A stretch of DNA of 64,000 bases from NCBI GenBank assembly GCA_947259275.1, contig CAMYMH010000008.1:1-64000 (forward strand), written 5' to 3'. Each line of letters starts with the position of its first letter. Position 1 is the stretch's first letter. The notes under the pieces are model-generated. The model made no database searches. It saw only the letters and a program-made list of their open reading frames with translations, and was not told the origin of the DNA. The DNA is from an uncultured Acidimicrobiaceae bacterium. Lineage in GTDB: Bacteria > Actinomycetota > Acidimicrobiia > Spongiisociales > SHLN01. Below are positions 7,910-15,641 of this stretch, one piece after another. Both the position numbers and the translations under genes were made by a program.

Positions 7910-9205
7910 ATGTCCCAGAGCTCCTCTCACCTTCTCACCATCGTCATTCCCGCCCTGAACGAGGAAGACGCGATCGGAGACACCGTCCAGCGCTGTCTGG
8001 ATGCGCGCGCACACATCATCGAAACCTCGGGGGTGGAGGAGATCGAGATCATCGTGGTGAGCGACGGCTCCACTGACCGGACCGAGGAGATCGCGCGGAG
8101 TTTCGATGAGGTCGCGGTGCTGGTGTTCGTGGAGAACCGCGGGTACGGCGCCGCGATCAAGGAGGGCTTCGGGCACGGCACGGGCGATCTTGTGTCGTTC
8201 CTCGACGCCGACGGGACCTGCGACCCCCTCTTCTTCGCCGATCTATGCCGCGCCGTCGACGAGCAGGATGCCGACCTGGTGCTCGGATCGCGTATGGGCA
8301 AGGACAGCGAGATGCCGAGGATCCGGATGATCGGGAACACGATCTTCGCCTGGATCCTGGGCCTCCTGAGCCGGAAGCGCGTCGACGATACCGCCAGCGG
8401 CATGCGGGTGATCCGCCGTTCGGCGCTCCCCAATCTGTATCCGCTCCCGGACGGCCTGCATTTCACGCCGGCCATGAGCGCGCGTGCCCTGTTGGAGGGC
8501 AGGCTGAATCTCGTTGAGCTGCCGATGACCTACTCCGAACGGGTGGGGCGCTCCAAGCTGAGCGTGCTGAAGGATGGCATGCGCTTCCTCACGTCCATCG
8601 TGCAGGCGGCCATCGCCTACCGCCCGGCCAGGCCGCTCTTGCTGGCATCCGCGGTGTTGGGAGTGTTGTCGGTGCTGCTCGCGGCGCAGCCCGCCGTCTT
8701 CTACATCCGCGAGGCGCGCCTCGAAGAGTGGATGATCTATCGGCTGCTGCTGGCCTCGCTTCTCGTGACGATCGCCTCGACCGGGGTGATGTCGTCCGTG
8801 GTGGCGGACCGCATCGCGGCTTCGGCCCACGGGCGGGCCCCGACCTCCCTCGGCGCCAGTGGCTGGGTATCGGGCCTCTTCACCCGGCGGGGACGACGAG
8901 TCGCCCTGGTAGCGCTGCTGGCTCCGGCCTTCCTGCTGGTACTCCCCGGCGTGCTCGAATACCTGAGCACAGGCCAAGTCGAAATGCACTGGTCCCGGGC
9001 AGCCCTCGCGTCCCTCCTGGTCGTAGTGGCAGCAATATTCGGCATCACCGTGTTCCTCCTCCACATGCTCGAGTTGATCGAGAAGCAGCGGGAGTCGGCC
9101 CCCGTTTCGCGGCCACCGGAGCGGGTTCACGAGGCGCGGCCCGAGGCGGAGCTGCGACCGTCTGATTCTGTGGATTTCCGCCAGGGTCGGCTGAAAGCCA
9201 GATGA
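7910..9205 (+). CDS. Family-2 glycosyltransferase with C-terminal membrane domain
   Basis: 431 residues. The first 230 form a GT-A domain of the dolichol-phosphate-mannose/ubiquinone-glycosyltransferase type: TIVIPALNEEDAIGDTV, VVSDGSTDRT, then VSFLDADGTCDP with the metal-binding Asp-x-Asp. At least four hydrophobic segments follow (about residues 240-385), ending in a basic/acidic cytoplasmic tail. Such enzymes move a sugar from NDP-sugar to polyprenyl phosphate or to a lipid on the inner face of the membrane. The gene begins 5 nt after the methyltransferase stop and must be co-transcribed with it. Confidence 0.85.
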   Translation: MSQSSSHLLTIVIPALNEEDAIGDTVQRCLDARAHIIETSGVEEIEIIVVSDGSTDRTEEIARSFDEVAVLVFVENRGYGAAIKEGFGHGTGDLVSFLDADGTCDPLFFADLCRAVDEQDADLVLGSRMGKDSEMPRIRMIGNTIFAWILGLLSRKRVDDTASGMRVIRRSALPNLYPLPDGLHFTPAMSARALLEGRLNLVELPMTYSERVGRSKLSVLKDGMRFLTSIVQAAIAYRPARPLLLASAVLGVLSVLLAAQPAVFYIREARLEEWMIYRLLLASLLVTIASTGVMSSVVADRIAASAHGRAPTSLGASGWVSGLFTRRGRRVALVALLAPAFLLVLPGVLEYLSTGQVEMHWSRAALASLLVVVAAIFGITVFLLHMLELIEKQRESAPVSRPPERVHEARPEAELRPSDSVDFRQGRLKAR

Positions 9206-9289
9206 AGAGACCCGTCAACCCGGGAGCGATTGGCGAGGTTGCACTGCGGTCAAACATCGCCAGCCGGTACGGGATCGAGTTCTGAACCG

Positions 9290-10084
9290 TTAACCGCCGC
9301 CGATGCCGCCGGGGGTGACTGCCTGTTTCACCTCGCTGAGAGCGCTGAGGAGTTCGCGGGTGGCCCACAGCAACACGACGAACATGACGAACAAGACGAT
9401 GACAGTCAGGGCCCAGCGGATTCGGTAACGCATGAGCTGTCGGGGGTCTTCGACATACGTGAGCGGCAGCGTGGTCACCTCGCGCTCGGCAACGGCTGCA
9501 GCCGGGCGCGATCGCCGAAGCGACGGCCTCCGCTTCGGTGTCGGATCGGATTCTTGGTCTTCTTCGTCCGGGTGGCGGTCCCCGGCAGTGTCGAGCTCGG
9601 GGGCGGGTTCTTCGTCGTCGTCCTTGTCGGCTTCGATGGCATCGGTGACGGCGGGCTCATCGATGGTTGGCGGCTCGACCTGTGGAATCCCGACAGATTC
9701 GTCCGTTTTGGCCAGGACCACATCAGCAGCGGCGGCCGGGTCCGCTACCCGCAGTTCGGCGATGGGCTCCGAGGGGTCGGTCTCCTCGGTGAGCGGCTTG
9801 TCCGTATCGACCTCGGTGCCGGCCGGAGCGGGTGGCATCAGGTTGACGGCCGGCTCTGGAGCCGACTTGAGTGTGACCGCGGCCATTTGGGCGAGCTTGT
9901 CAGCGGGGACTTCCAGGAGTTTGGCGAGCGCCACGAGGTTGTCGGCCTTCGGTTTGGAGTCGCCGTTCGACCAATTCGACACGGTGATCGGCGATACGCC
10001 GAGGCTGGCGGCAACGTCGCCGAGCGTCAGCTCGAGCTCTCGCCGCCGCGCGGTGATGAATTCTGGGAACGAGTTCGCCGTCAC
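9290..10084 (-). CDS. Membrane-anchored XRE-family HTH protein (RodZ-like layout)
   Basis: 264 residues. An N-terminal Cro/C1-type helix-turn-helix (residues about 8-62, ELTLGDVAASLGVSPITVSNWSNG) is followed by about 140 residues of acidic, Pro/Asp/Glu-rich linker, a basic patch and one transmembrane helix (about 224-245), with a short periplasmic tail. The order cytoplasmic HTH, linker, TM helix recalls RodZ, which links MreB to the wall machinery, but the DUF4115 periplasmic domain is absent. The start is a GTG with GGACAGGG upstream. It lies 33 bp downstream of moeA on the same strand and is probably co-transcribed. Confidence 0.75.
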   Translation of the reverse strand: MTANSFPEFITARRRELELTLGDVAASLGVSPITVSNWSNGDSKPKADNLVALAKLLEVPADKLAQMAAVTLKSAPEPAVNLMPPAPAGTEVDTDKPLTEETDPSEPIAELRVADPAAAADVVLAKTDESVGIPQVEPPTIDEPAVTDAIEADKDDDEEPAPELDTAGDRHPDEEDQESDPTPKRRPSLRRSRPAAAVAEREVTTLPLTYVEDPRQLMRYRIRWALTVIVLFVMFVVLLWATRELLSALSEVKQAVTPGGIGGG

Positions 10085-10117
10085 GCCCTGTCCTTGCCTT
10101 GAGCGGACAGAATAGGC

Positions 10118-11344
10118 TCACCGCTCGGCTAGACCGCGACCTTCCGGGTGGCGGAACATCTCGAGTTCGACCGTCGAACCCGCAAGCAGGTCGCCGCTCC
10201 CGACCGGACTCACCAGCAAGGCGTCGGCCGACGCTAGAGCCGAGAGAACATTGGAGTCCTGGCCCCCGCTCGTCCGGGCGTGCGGCGTCGCCCCATCCCA
10301 TCTCAGGGTCACCCGCACGAAGACTGTCTTGTCAGGATTGGTGTGCACGTCCTCGTCGGTGACCCCTGCCAAACGCGGTCGGAACAGCTGCGCCGAGCCC
10401 ATCATGTGCAGCAGCGCCGGGCGTACCAATTGCTCGAAGGCCACGAAGACGGAGACGGGGTTGCCGGGCAATCCGAACAGCGGGGTGCCTTCGACCATTC
10501 CAAATGCGAAGGGCTTGCCGGGCTGCATTGCCACCTGCCAGAACTCGATGCCACCGAGCTCCGTGAGCACCGCTTTTACCAGGTCATACTCGCCCATCGA
10601 CACTCCACCCGAAGTGACGACCGCGTCGGCTTCAGCTGCTCCCCGGGCCAGTACCTCCCGCAGCGCGTTTGGATCATCGCCGACGATGCCCAGGTCCAGC
10701 ACGGTGGCGCCGAGCTCGGTCAGCACGCTTGCCAGGACGAGGCCGTTGGTGCCGCGGATCTGGCCGGGTTCGAGTTGAGCGGTTTGGTAGGGGACGACCT
10801 CGTCGCCGGTCGATACGACCGCCACTACCGGCCGTCGATACACCAATGGGGTGGCGGCACCGACCGAAGCGAGCACACCGAGGTGGTTGGGGCCCAATCT
10901 GGTGCCGGCTTGCGCCACCGTCGAGCCGGCGCCGATGTCGCCTCCTGCCCGACGGACCGAGGTGCCGACCGGAGCCCCGGTGAGAATGGTGACCATCCCC
11001 TCGCCGGGTTCGGTGTCTTCGACCCGGACCACGGCGTCGGCCCCGGCCGGGAGGGGAGCGCCGGTCATGATCTTGGTGGCGCCGCCCTCGGTTATCGCCT
11101 GGGTCGGCACGCTCCCCGCCGGAACATCCTCCACCACGGTGAGGGTGGCAGGCGTCGACTCCACATCGGCTGCTCGCACCGCGTAGCCATCCATCGCCGA
11201 ATTGTCGAAGGGCGGGATGTCGTGGCCGGCCACCACATCCTCGGCCAGGACGAGGCCGAGTGACTCTGCGAGAAGGTTCGCCACAATGGGAAGCCGTGGC
11301 ACGGTGTCGAGCACCTGGAGTTGAGCATCGGCAAGCGGACGCAT
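10118..11344 (-). CDS. moeA: Molybdopterin molybdenumtransferase
   Basis: 408 residues, the standard length. MoeA inserts molybdate into adenylylated molybdopterin. Signature blocks are PPFDNSAMDGYAVRA near the N-terminus, IMTGAPLPAGADAVVRVED, the MoCF-biosynthesis motif VVTSGGVSMGEYDLVK and PLFGLPGNPVSVFVAFE. The C-terminal beta domain ends at GSTVELEMF. The gene is divergent from selC. Molybdenum and selenocysteine meet in formate dehydrogenases, so the neighbourhood is suggestive, but no such enzyme is in the window. TAGCGT lies 6 nt before the ATG. Confidence 0.96.
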   Translation of the reverse strand: MRPLADAQLQVLDTVPRLPIVANLLAESLGLVLAEDVVAGHDIPPFDNSAMDGYAVRAADVESTPATLTVVEDVPAGSVPTQAITEGGATKIMTGAPLPAGADAVVRVEDTEPGEGMVTILTGAPVGTSVRRAGGDIGAGSTVAQAGTRLGPNHLGVLASVGAATPLVYRRPVVAVVSTGDEVVPYQTAQLEPGQIRGTNGLVLASVLTELGATVLDLGIVGDDPNALREVLARGAAEADAVVTSGGVSMGEYDLVKAVLTELGGIEFWQVAMQPGKPFAFGMVEGTPLFGLPGNPVSVFVAFEQLVRPALLHMMGSAQLFRPRLAGVTDEDVHTNPDKTVFVRVTLRWDGATPHARTSGGQDSNVLSALASADALLVSPVGSGDLLAGSTVELEMFRHPEGRGLAER

Positions 11345-11350
11345 GCCAGC

Positions 11351-11356
11351 ACGCTA
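11351..11356 (-). promoter_or_regulatory. TANNNT -10 box of moeA
   Basis: On the minus strand TAGCGT is exactly 6 nt before the moeA ATG at 11344. This implies a leaderless message. Confidence 0.5.
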
Positions 11357-11425
11357 CCCGCTTGTAGGTGGGGTGGCCTCCCCAGCGGCTGCGCCCCCTT
11401 CCCCGGCTCTGTGGTGAGCGGGTAG

Positions 11426-11441
11426 AACCGGTGAAGGGGTG
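11426..11441 (+). repeat. 16-bp direct repeat of a selC segment
   Basis: AACCGGTGAAGGGGTG occurs here and again at 11517-11532 inside selC, where it forms the 3' anticodon stem and the start of the long variable arm. The flanks differ. Confidence 0.6.
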
Positions 11442-11477
11442 GGCCTGGAGATCCGGTTAGCCTTCATGATCTCACTG

Positions 11478-11569
11478 GGAGGCGTCTGAGTGCCTGGTGG
11501 GCTCCCCGGTCTTCAAAACCGGTGAAGGGGTGAGAGCTCCTTGGCGGGTTCGATTCCCGTCCGCCTCCG
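11478..11569 (+). tRNA. selC: Selenocysteine tRNA (anticodon TCA)
   Basis: The 92-nt segment folds as tRNA-Sec. The acceptor arm pairs GGAGGCG (11478-11484) with CGCCTCC (11562-11568), with G as discriminator. The anticodon arm is CCGGT, loop CTTCAAA containing TCA, then ACCGG. A long variable arm follows (AAGGGG with CTCCTT), then a T arm with TTCGATT in the loop. A TCA anticodon plus a long variable arm is diagnostic of selC. The eighth acceptor pair typical of bacterial tRNA-Sec is a T-C mismatch here. CCA is not encoded (CGC follows). No selA, selB or selD is visible in the window. Confidence 0.9.
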
Positions 11570-11610
11570 CTTGCCTACCGCCAACGGGTCGCCAGTCGAA
11601 CCATTGAAAA

Positions 11611-11629
11611 CCTCCGCATCCTTCGGAGG
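11611..11629 (+). terminator. Hairpin downstream of selC, possible terminator
   Basis: CCTCCG and CGGAGG form a 6-bp stem around a 7-nt loop, preceded by four A and followed by CTTC. The lack of a real T-run makes a Rho-independent terminator only possible. It lies about 40 bp beyond the end of selC and about 65 bp before the end of the convergent propeller gene. Confidence 0.35.
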
Positions 11630-11693
11630 CTTCACCCAGTATGTCGATCTCTGAATGGTTACGTGCTTCAACCTCTCTCCCAACCGACCGTCG

Positions 11694-14000
11694 TCACTCC
11701 CGCAATCGGCCGATCACGAACCCGTCGTGGGTGCCATTGACCGAGAAGATGGCATCGGAACCAACTGTGGGCTCGATATGGAAGTACACATAGCCGAGTC
11801 CTTCAGGGCCTGTATGCGGACCATCCCAGGTCAGGCCGTCGGCGGAGAACCACATATCCGTCGGCAGACCACCATCCGAGTTGGCGGAATCGCCCACCAG
11901 GACCCATCCGAGATCGCCGCCGGCGATGCTTGCTGCACGGTTCAGCTGCGGAACCTCGGCGCGTTGCCAGTCGATTCCGTCGTCGGAAACCCAGGCGGCC
12001 CCTTCGCCGATGGCCACGAATCGCCCTGCGAAAGCCGCGACGTCGGCGACGGCGGCTGATTCCCCAAATGGTGACTGGGGCGTCAGCAGCTCCCAGTGAT
12101 TCCCATGGGTGGAGAACCAGGCGAGCGGTTCGCACATCGGCAACGGATCCCACTTGCCGGTCGCAGTCGCCAGCAACACATACCCAGTTTCCGTCACCAG
12201 GATCGGTCCGGCACCGGGACCGGCGACGGAGATTTCCTGCCACCACCCATCGCACACGCCCGACTGCCCGGTATCGACCTGCACCGAATCGGGGCCGGCC
12301 TCGGCGGGGGAGAAGACCACCCCGTCCGTCGAGTAGTAGATCGTGTTGCCAACCAGCGCCACTGCGCCGTTCGGACCAAAGGCAAGACCCTGTATCCGTC
12401 CCGGCAGGTCGACGGCCGCAACCTCAGTCCAGCCTGCTCCATCCCACGCGTAGCGCACCAATCCCCAGCCGTACAAGACGAGATCGGGGCCATCGGCCAT
12501 GATCCACAGGTCCCCCTCATCGGTCAGCACGGCGTCCCAGGTCAGACCATCGTCCGACCGATACACCATGTCCCTGCTGTGGGCCATCCACCCGAAAGGG
12601 GTCGACTCTGTGTCAAATACCACTTGGCCCGGCGTTGGCAGAGTCGTGAACTCGAAATCGCCGATCACCGTGGATACCCGAACCGGGGTCAGCCCCGGGT
12701 CTGGAATGAGAGTGAAAGGCGGAACGGGCGGTGTCGCCAGCTCCCTGGGCACGACAAGTTCGGTGGTGTCGGTACCGTCGAAGCCGATGATTCCGGATGC
12801 AGTCGGCATCCAGAGCGTGCCGTCTCCGCCAACCACGGCACCTGTGCTGGGCCCGCCGCGACGGCCGTCAACGTCGGAATAGGTGGTCCAAGTAGTGCCA
12901 TCAAACCGCGAGATGCCGATCGGTACCGGCTCGTGGTCCGGTCCGAGTTCAGCATGTATCACCGACACCGTGCCATCGGCGGCGACAACAACCGAACCCT
13001 CGTTCGAAAGCAGACCGTCGTCGACGGTGAAAGTGGTCCACTCATTGCCGTTGTAGCGAGCAAACCCGGTGCCCGGCACGTAGTCCGAGAGCTCGGCATC
13101 GGTGTAGTACCCGTTGGCCCAGGCCCATACGGTTCCATCAGGCGCCGCGATCACAGTCCAGGCCCGTGCCGGGGCACCATCATCTTCGCTGAAGTGATGC
13201 CAGGTCGATCCATCGAAGGTGTATACGCCCTGGTCATTAGTGCCGACCCACAGCGTGCCGTCGGCACCCACCGCAAGACCGCCCGGTGTGATGTGGGGCC
13301 ACCCGCCTTGGGGCGGGGGATCCAGGACCGACCACGCACCGTCAAATCTGGCGATGAATTCACCGACGTTCGCCCAGACCACACCTTCATGATCCACCAC
13401 CAAGGCATCGACATCGCCATCCAGCTCCGGGGTGTCCTCCGCCGAGTAGACCTTCCACGAGCCGTCGTAACGTCCTATTCCCCGGGCTGCGGTGATCCAA
13501 ACGGTGCCGTCAGGCGCAATCGTAAGTGTCTCGATCTCGCGCCCGGGAACACCGTCCTCCTCGGTGAAGATCACGAAGTCACCTGTTGTGACGTCCCACC
13601 TCACCAGACCGCCGCTGGTCCCCGCCCACAGGCGCCCATCGGGGGCGAAGGCCAGATCCTGCACCTCATTCAAAGGACCGGCCGATCGCGTGACTGGAGT
13701 CGGTGTCACGGGGACGGTGGTGGGAACAACCGGAGGGCCGGTGGTTGCCGGGGGCAACTCCTCACCGCCAAGGGGGCGAACCAGGAGAATCACAGCTCCC
13801 ACCAACAGAACTACTGCCGCGGCGGTACCGAACGCCACCACCAGACGGAGGCGCAATGACGGGGCCGGGACCTCTTCGGCGAGCGGTGACCGGCTCCGGC
13901 CGGTCGCCGACTCGATCGCCCTTTCCGGCTCGACCTCGATCATGAGGGAGTCCAGATAGGTGCCGTAGCGGCTGAGTTGCTCGTCGAGGCGGGGGGTCAT
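11694..14000 (-). CDS. Membrane-anchored beta-propeller protein, putative partner of the ECF-like sigma factor
   Basis: 768 residues. About 58 N-terminal cytoplasmic residues, rich in acidic and Arg residues, precede one transmembrane helix (about 59-82) and a Thr/Pro linker (PPATTGPPVVPTTVP). The large exported region repeats a roughly 40-residue unit with signatures such as DGRLWAGT, DGTVWITA, DGTLWVGT and DGTLWMPT, as in two-component-regulator propeller blades; later blades are of the S-D-D-G-x-x-W type. The ATG at 14000 overlaps the sigma stop as ATGA and has GGAGG upstream. The coupling suggests an anti-sigma or sensor role; no zinc-binding anti-sigma motif is seen in the cytoplasmic part. 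Confidence 0.75.
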   Translation of the reverse strand: MTPRLDEQLSRYGTYLDSLMIEVEPERAIESATGRSRSPLAEEVPAPSLRLRLVVAFGTAAAVVLLVGAVILLVRPLGGEELPPATTGPPVVPTTVPVTPTPVTRSAGPLNEVQDLAFAPDGRLWAGTSGGLVRWDVTTGDFVIFTEEDGVPGREIETLTIAPDGTVWITAARGIGRYDGSWKVYSAEDTPELDGDVDALVVDHEGVVWANVGEFIARFDGAWSVLDPPPQGGWPHITPGGLAVGADGTLWVGTNDQGVYTFDGSTWHHFSEDDGAPARAWTVIAAPDGTVWAWANGYYTDAELSDYVPGTGFARYNGNEWTTFTVDDGLLSNEGSVVVAADGTVSVIHAELGPDHEPVPIGISRFDGTTWTTYSDVDGRRGGPSTGAVVGGDGTLWMPTASGIIGFDGTDTTELVVPRELATPPVPPFTLIPDPGLTPVRVSTVIGDFEFTTLPTPGQVVFDTESTPFGWMAHSRDMVYRSDDGLTWDAVLTDEGDLWIMADGPDLVLYGWGLVRYAWDGAGWTEVAAVDLPGRIQGLAFGPNGAVALVGNTIYYSTDGVVFSPAEAGPDSVQVDTGQSGVCDGWWQEISVAGPGAGPILVTETGYVLLATATGKWDPLPMCEPLAWFSTHGNHWELLTPQSPFGESAAVADVAAFAGRFVAIGEGAAWVSDDGIDWQRAEVPQLNRAASIAGGDLGWVLVGDSANSDGGLPTDMWFSADGLTWDGPHTGPEGLGYVYFHIEPTVGSDAIFSVNGTHDGFVIGRLRE

Positions 14001-14491
14001 GTCGTACCTCCTCGGAGGGCTAGACGCAGCTTGCGCATACCGCGTTCCACGTGTTTTTCTACTGTGCCGACGGAAACGCCGAGCAGTTCTGCGGTTTCGG
14101 CGAAGGTCCACTCAAAACTGCGGGTGAGCAACACTGCCACCCGTTGCTTTTCCGAGAGACGCTCGAGGGCTGCCGGAAGCGCGGGCTCTATCCAGGGATC
14201 GACAGAACGCGGAGGGTTGGGCATTTGGATCGGACGGCGACGATGCCGCAACCCGTGGTGCTTGCCGACGCGGTAGAGATAGCCAACCGGGTTGTCCATG
14301 GCCCGGATCCGAGACCAGTGCTCCCACCCATAGGCGAGCGCTTCGGCGGTGGCGTCCATACCCTCATCGATGCCCAACGTGGCCGCAAGGCCCCGCCGCA
14401 GCCGGGGCTCCACCTCCCGGACGAACTCCGTGAACGATTCGACGAGCACATCGCCGGTCACAACGCCGATCCTTGTCGCCTTCATAAACAT
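13997..14491 (-). CDS. ECF-like RNA polymerase sigma factor
   Basis: 164 residues. A region-2-like helical domain is recognisable (FTEFVREVEPRLRRGLAATLG, then ATAEALAYGWEHWSRIRAMDNPVGYLYRVGKHHGLRHRRR). Region 4 reads LSEKQRVAVLLTRSFEWTFAETAELLGVSVGTVEKHVERGMRKLR, a clear sigma-70 region-4 HTH. The linker has a PNPPRSVDPW stretch. Starts at 14491 (GGAGG, 4-nt spacing) and 14485 (10-nt spacing) are both possible. The stop overlaps the propeller gene start as ATGA, so the two are translationally coupled. Confidence 0.85.
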   Translation of the reverse strand: MFMKATRIGVVTGDVLVESFTEFVREVEPRLRRGLAATLGIDEGMDATAEALAYGWEHWSRIRAMDNPVGYLYRVGKHHGLRHRRRPIQMPNPPRSVDPWIEPALPAALERLSEKQRVAVLLTRSFEWTFAETAELLGVSVGTVEKHVERGMRKLRLALRGGTT

Positions 14492-14688
14492 AAGGCCTCC
14501 GGCGCTGGTTTCATAAGACAAGTTTCTCTCGATGACTTTTCGCACCTGCTTCGCCTGGGTTCACCGAAGACGCGCGAGGCCATGTCCGAGCTGCATGCTG
14601 CGGCGGTGCCGCCGAACGCTGCCGGGTACGCCAGGTCAGCGGCACCGCCCGCGTATGGCTCGATGGCCGCTGGTTGGCCCGGCCTGGC

Positions 14689-15507
14689 CTAGACCTGTCG
14701 TACTCGGGTGACGAAGGATTCGATGGCCTCGGCCACCTCGGTCGGAGCCTGGGCCTGCGGGTAGTGGCCGGCGCCATCGATGAGGAGCACCTCACCACCG
14801 ACGGCTTCCGCCAATCCGCGCGCCTCAGCCTCGGGGTCGGGGAAGTCAGGGTCGGCAGTGCCCATGATCACCAGCACCGGACAAGCAACCCGGTCGAGCC
14901 GAGACCCGCTCTCTGCGTGAGAGTTGAAGGCGAGGCTTCGAAATGCCTTGAACCGGCCGTCCTCGCTCAGGTTCGCCTTCAGGGAGGCCACGTACGCGTC
15001 GTGGTCGGGCGGCTTCGTCCCTGGGTACAACTGCTTGCGGTAGTAGGAAATCCACGCCGACCTGCCCCATGGCGGGGTCAGTGTCAGTCTAAAGAGCGTC
15101 CTCTGCCACCCTGGGCTCGGCATGTCCCTCGCGAATGGCCCGATGAGGACCAACCCGGCGACTGCCCCGGGGTCATCGGTCGCCGCGATCACCGCCGAGG
15201 CGGCCGTGAGGGAGTTCCCTACGAGCACGCTCGGGCCTGTCCCGATGTGGGCTGCCAGAGCCAGCATGTCCGCGCCGATGGCGGCATCCGAGTAGTCGGG
15301 CCAGCGTACGCTGGACTCACCGACGCCTCGCAGATCCATGGTCACGAGCCGGACTCCCCGATCGACCAGCCGCGGCCGTAAATGGCGATAGACGTGTCGC
15401 AAATCGCCCATACCGGGAGCGGCGATTACGGGCGGCGAGGCCCCGCCGGTGTCGTCGTAGGCGATGATCCCGTCGGGCCGCTGCAGCAGGTCAGTCATGA
15501 GTGACAT
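14689..15507 (-). CDS. Alpha/beta hydrolase
   Basis: 272 residues, soluble. The oxyanion region is IAAPGMGDLRHVYRHL. The nucleophile elbow is VLVGNSLTAASAV, in which the usual G-x-S-x-G last Gly is replaced by Ala. The acid is in VLVIMGTADPDFP and the His in IDGAGHYPQAQAP. This is the standard order for hydrolases of the esterase/haloperoxidase group; the substrate is unknown. TMDLRGVGESSVRW is the typical second loop. The start may be 15507 or 15498; neither has a good ribosome-binding site. Confidence 0.85.
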   Translation of the reverse strand: MSLMTDLLQRPDGIIAYDDTGGASPPVIAAPGMGDLRHVYRHLRPRLVDRGVRLVTMDLRGVGESSVRWPDYSDAAIGADMLALAAHIGTGPSVLVGNSLTAASAVIAATDDPGAVAGLVLIGPFARDMPSPGWQRTLFRLTLTPPWGRSAWISYYRKQLYPGTKPPDHDAYVASLKANLSEDGRFKAFRSLAFNSHAESGSRLDRVACPVLVIMGTADPDFPDPEAEARGLAEAVGGEVLLIDGAGHYPQAQAPTEVAEAIESFVTRVRQV

Positions 15508-15641
15508 ACCAGCACGTTCAGTCCACCTCTGCCACGCCCAGGACGTCCTAATGCACAGGGTGACAAAGGCGACTACGCTCAGTGCAGGTATTGAATCCGA
15601 CCGGTTGGCCGGATCCGAAAATCTGGCGGAGACTTCCCCAC

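Noticed and set aside
7199-9205. Methyltransferase-glycosyltransferase pair as a horizontally acquired island
   Set aside because: GC content and codon use look similar to the surroundings by eye and no mobile-element borders are visible.
11426-11570. selC flank as a phage attachment site with an integrated element
   Set aside because: The direct repeat is only 16 bp and 91 bp apart, and no integrase or phage gene is in the window.
12096-13859. Long open frame on the plus strand opposite the beta-propeller gene
   Set aside because: It is the antisense shadow of a repetitive high-GC gene. It has no ribosome-binding site and no family motif, while the minus-strand frame has clear propeller repeats.
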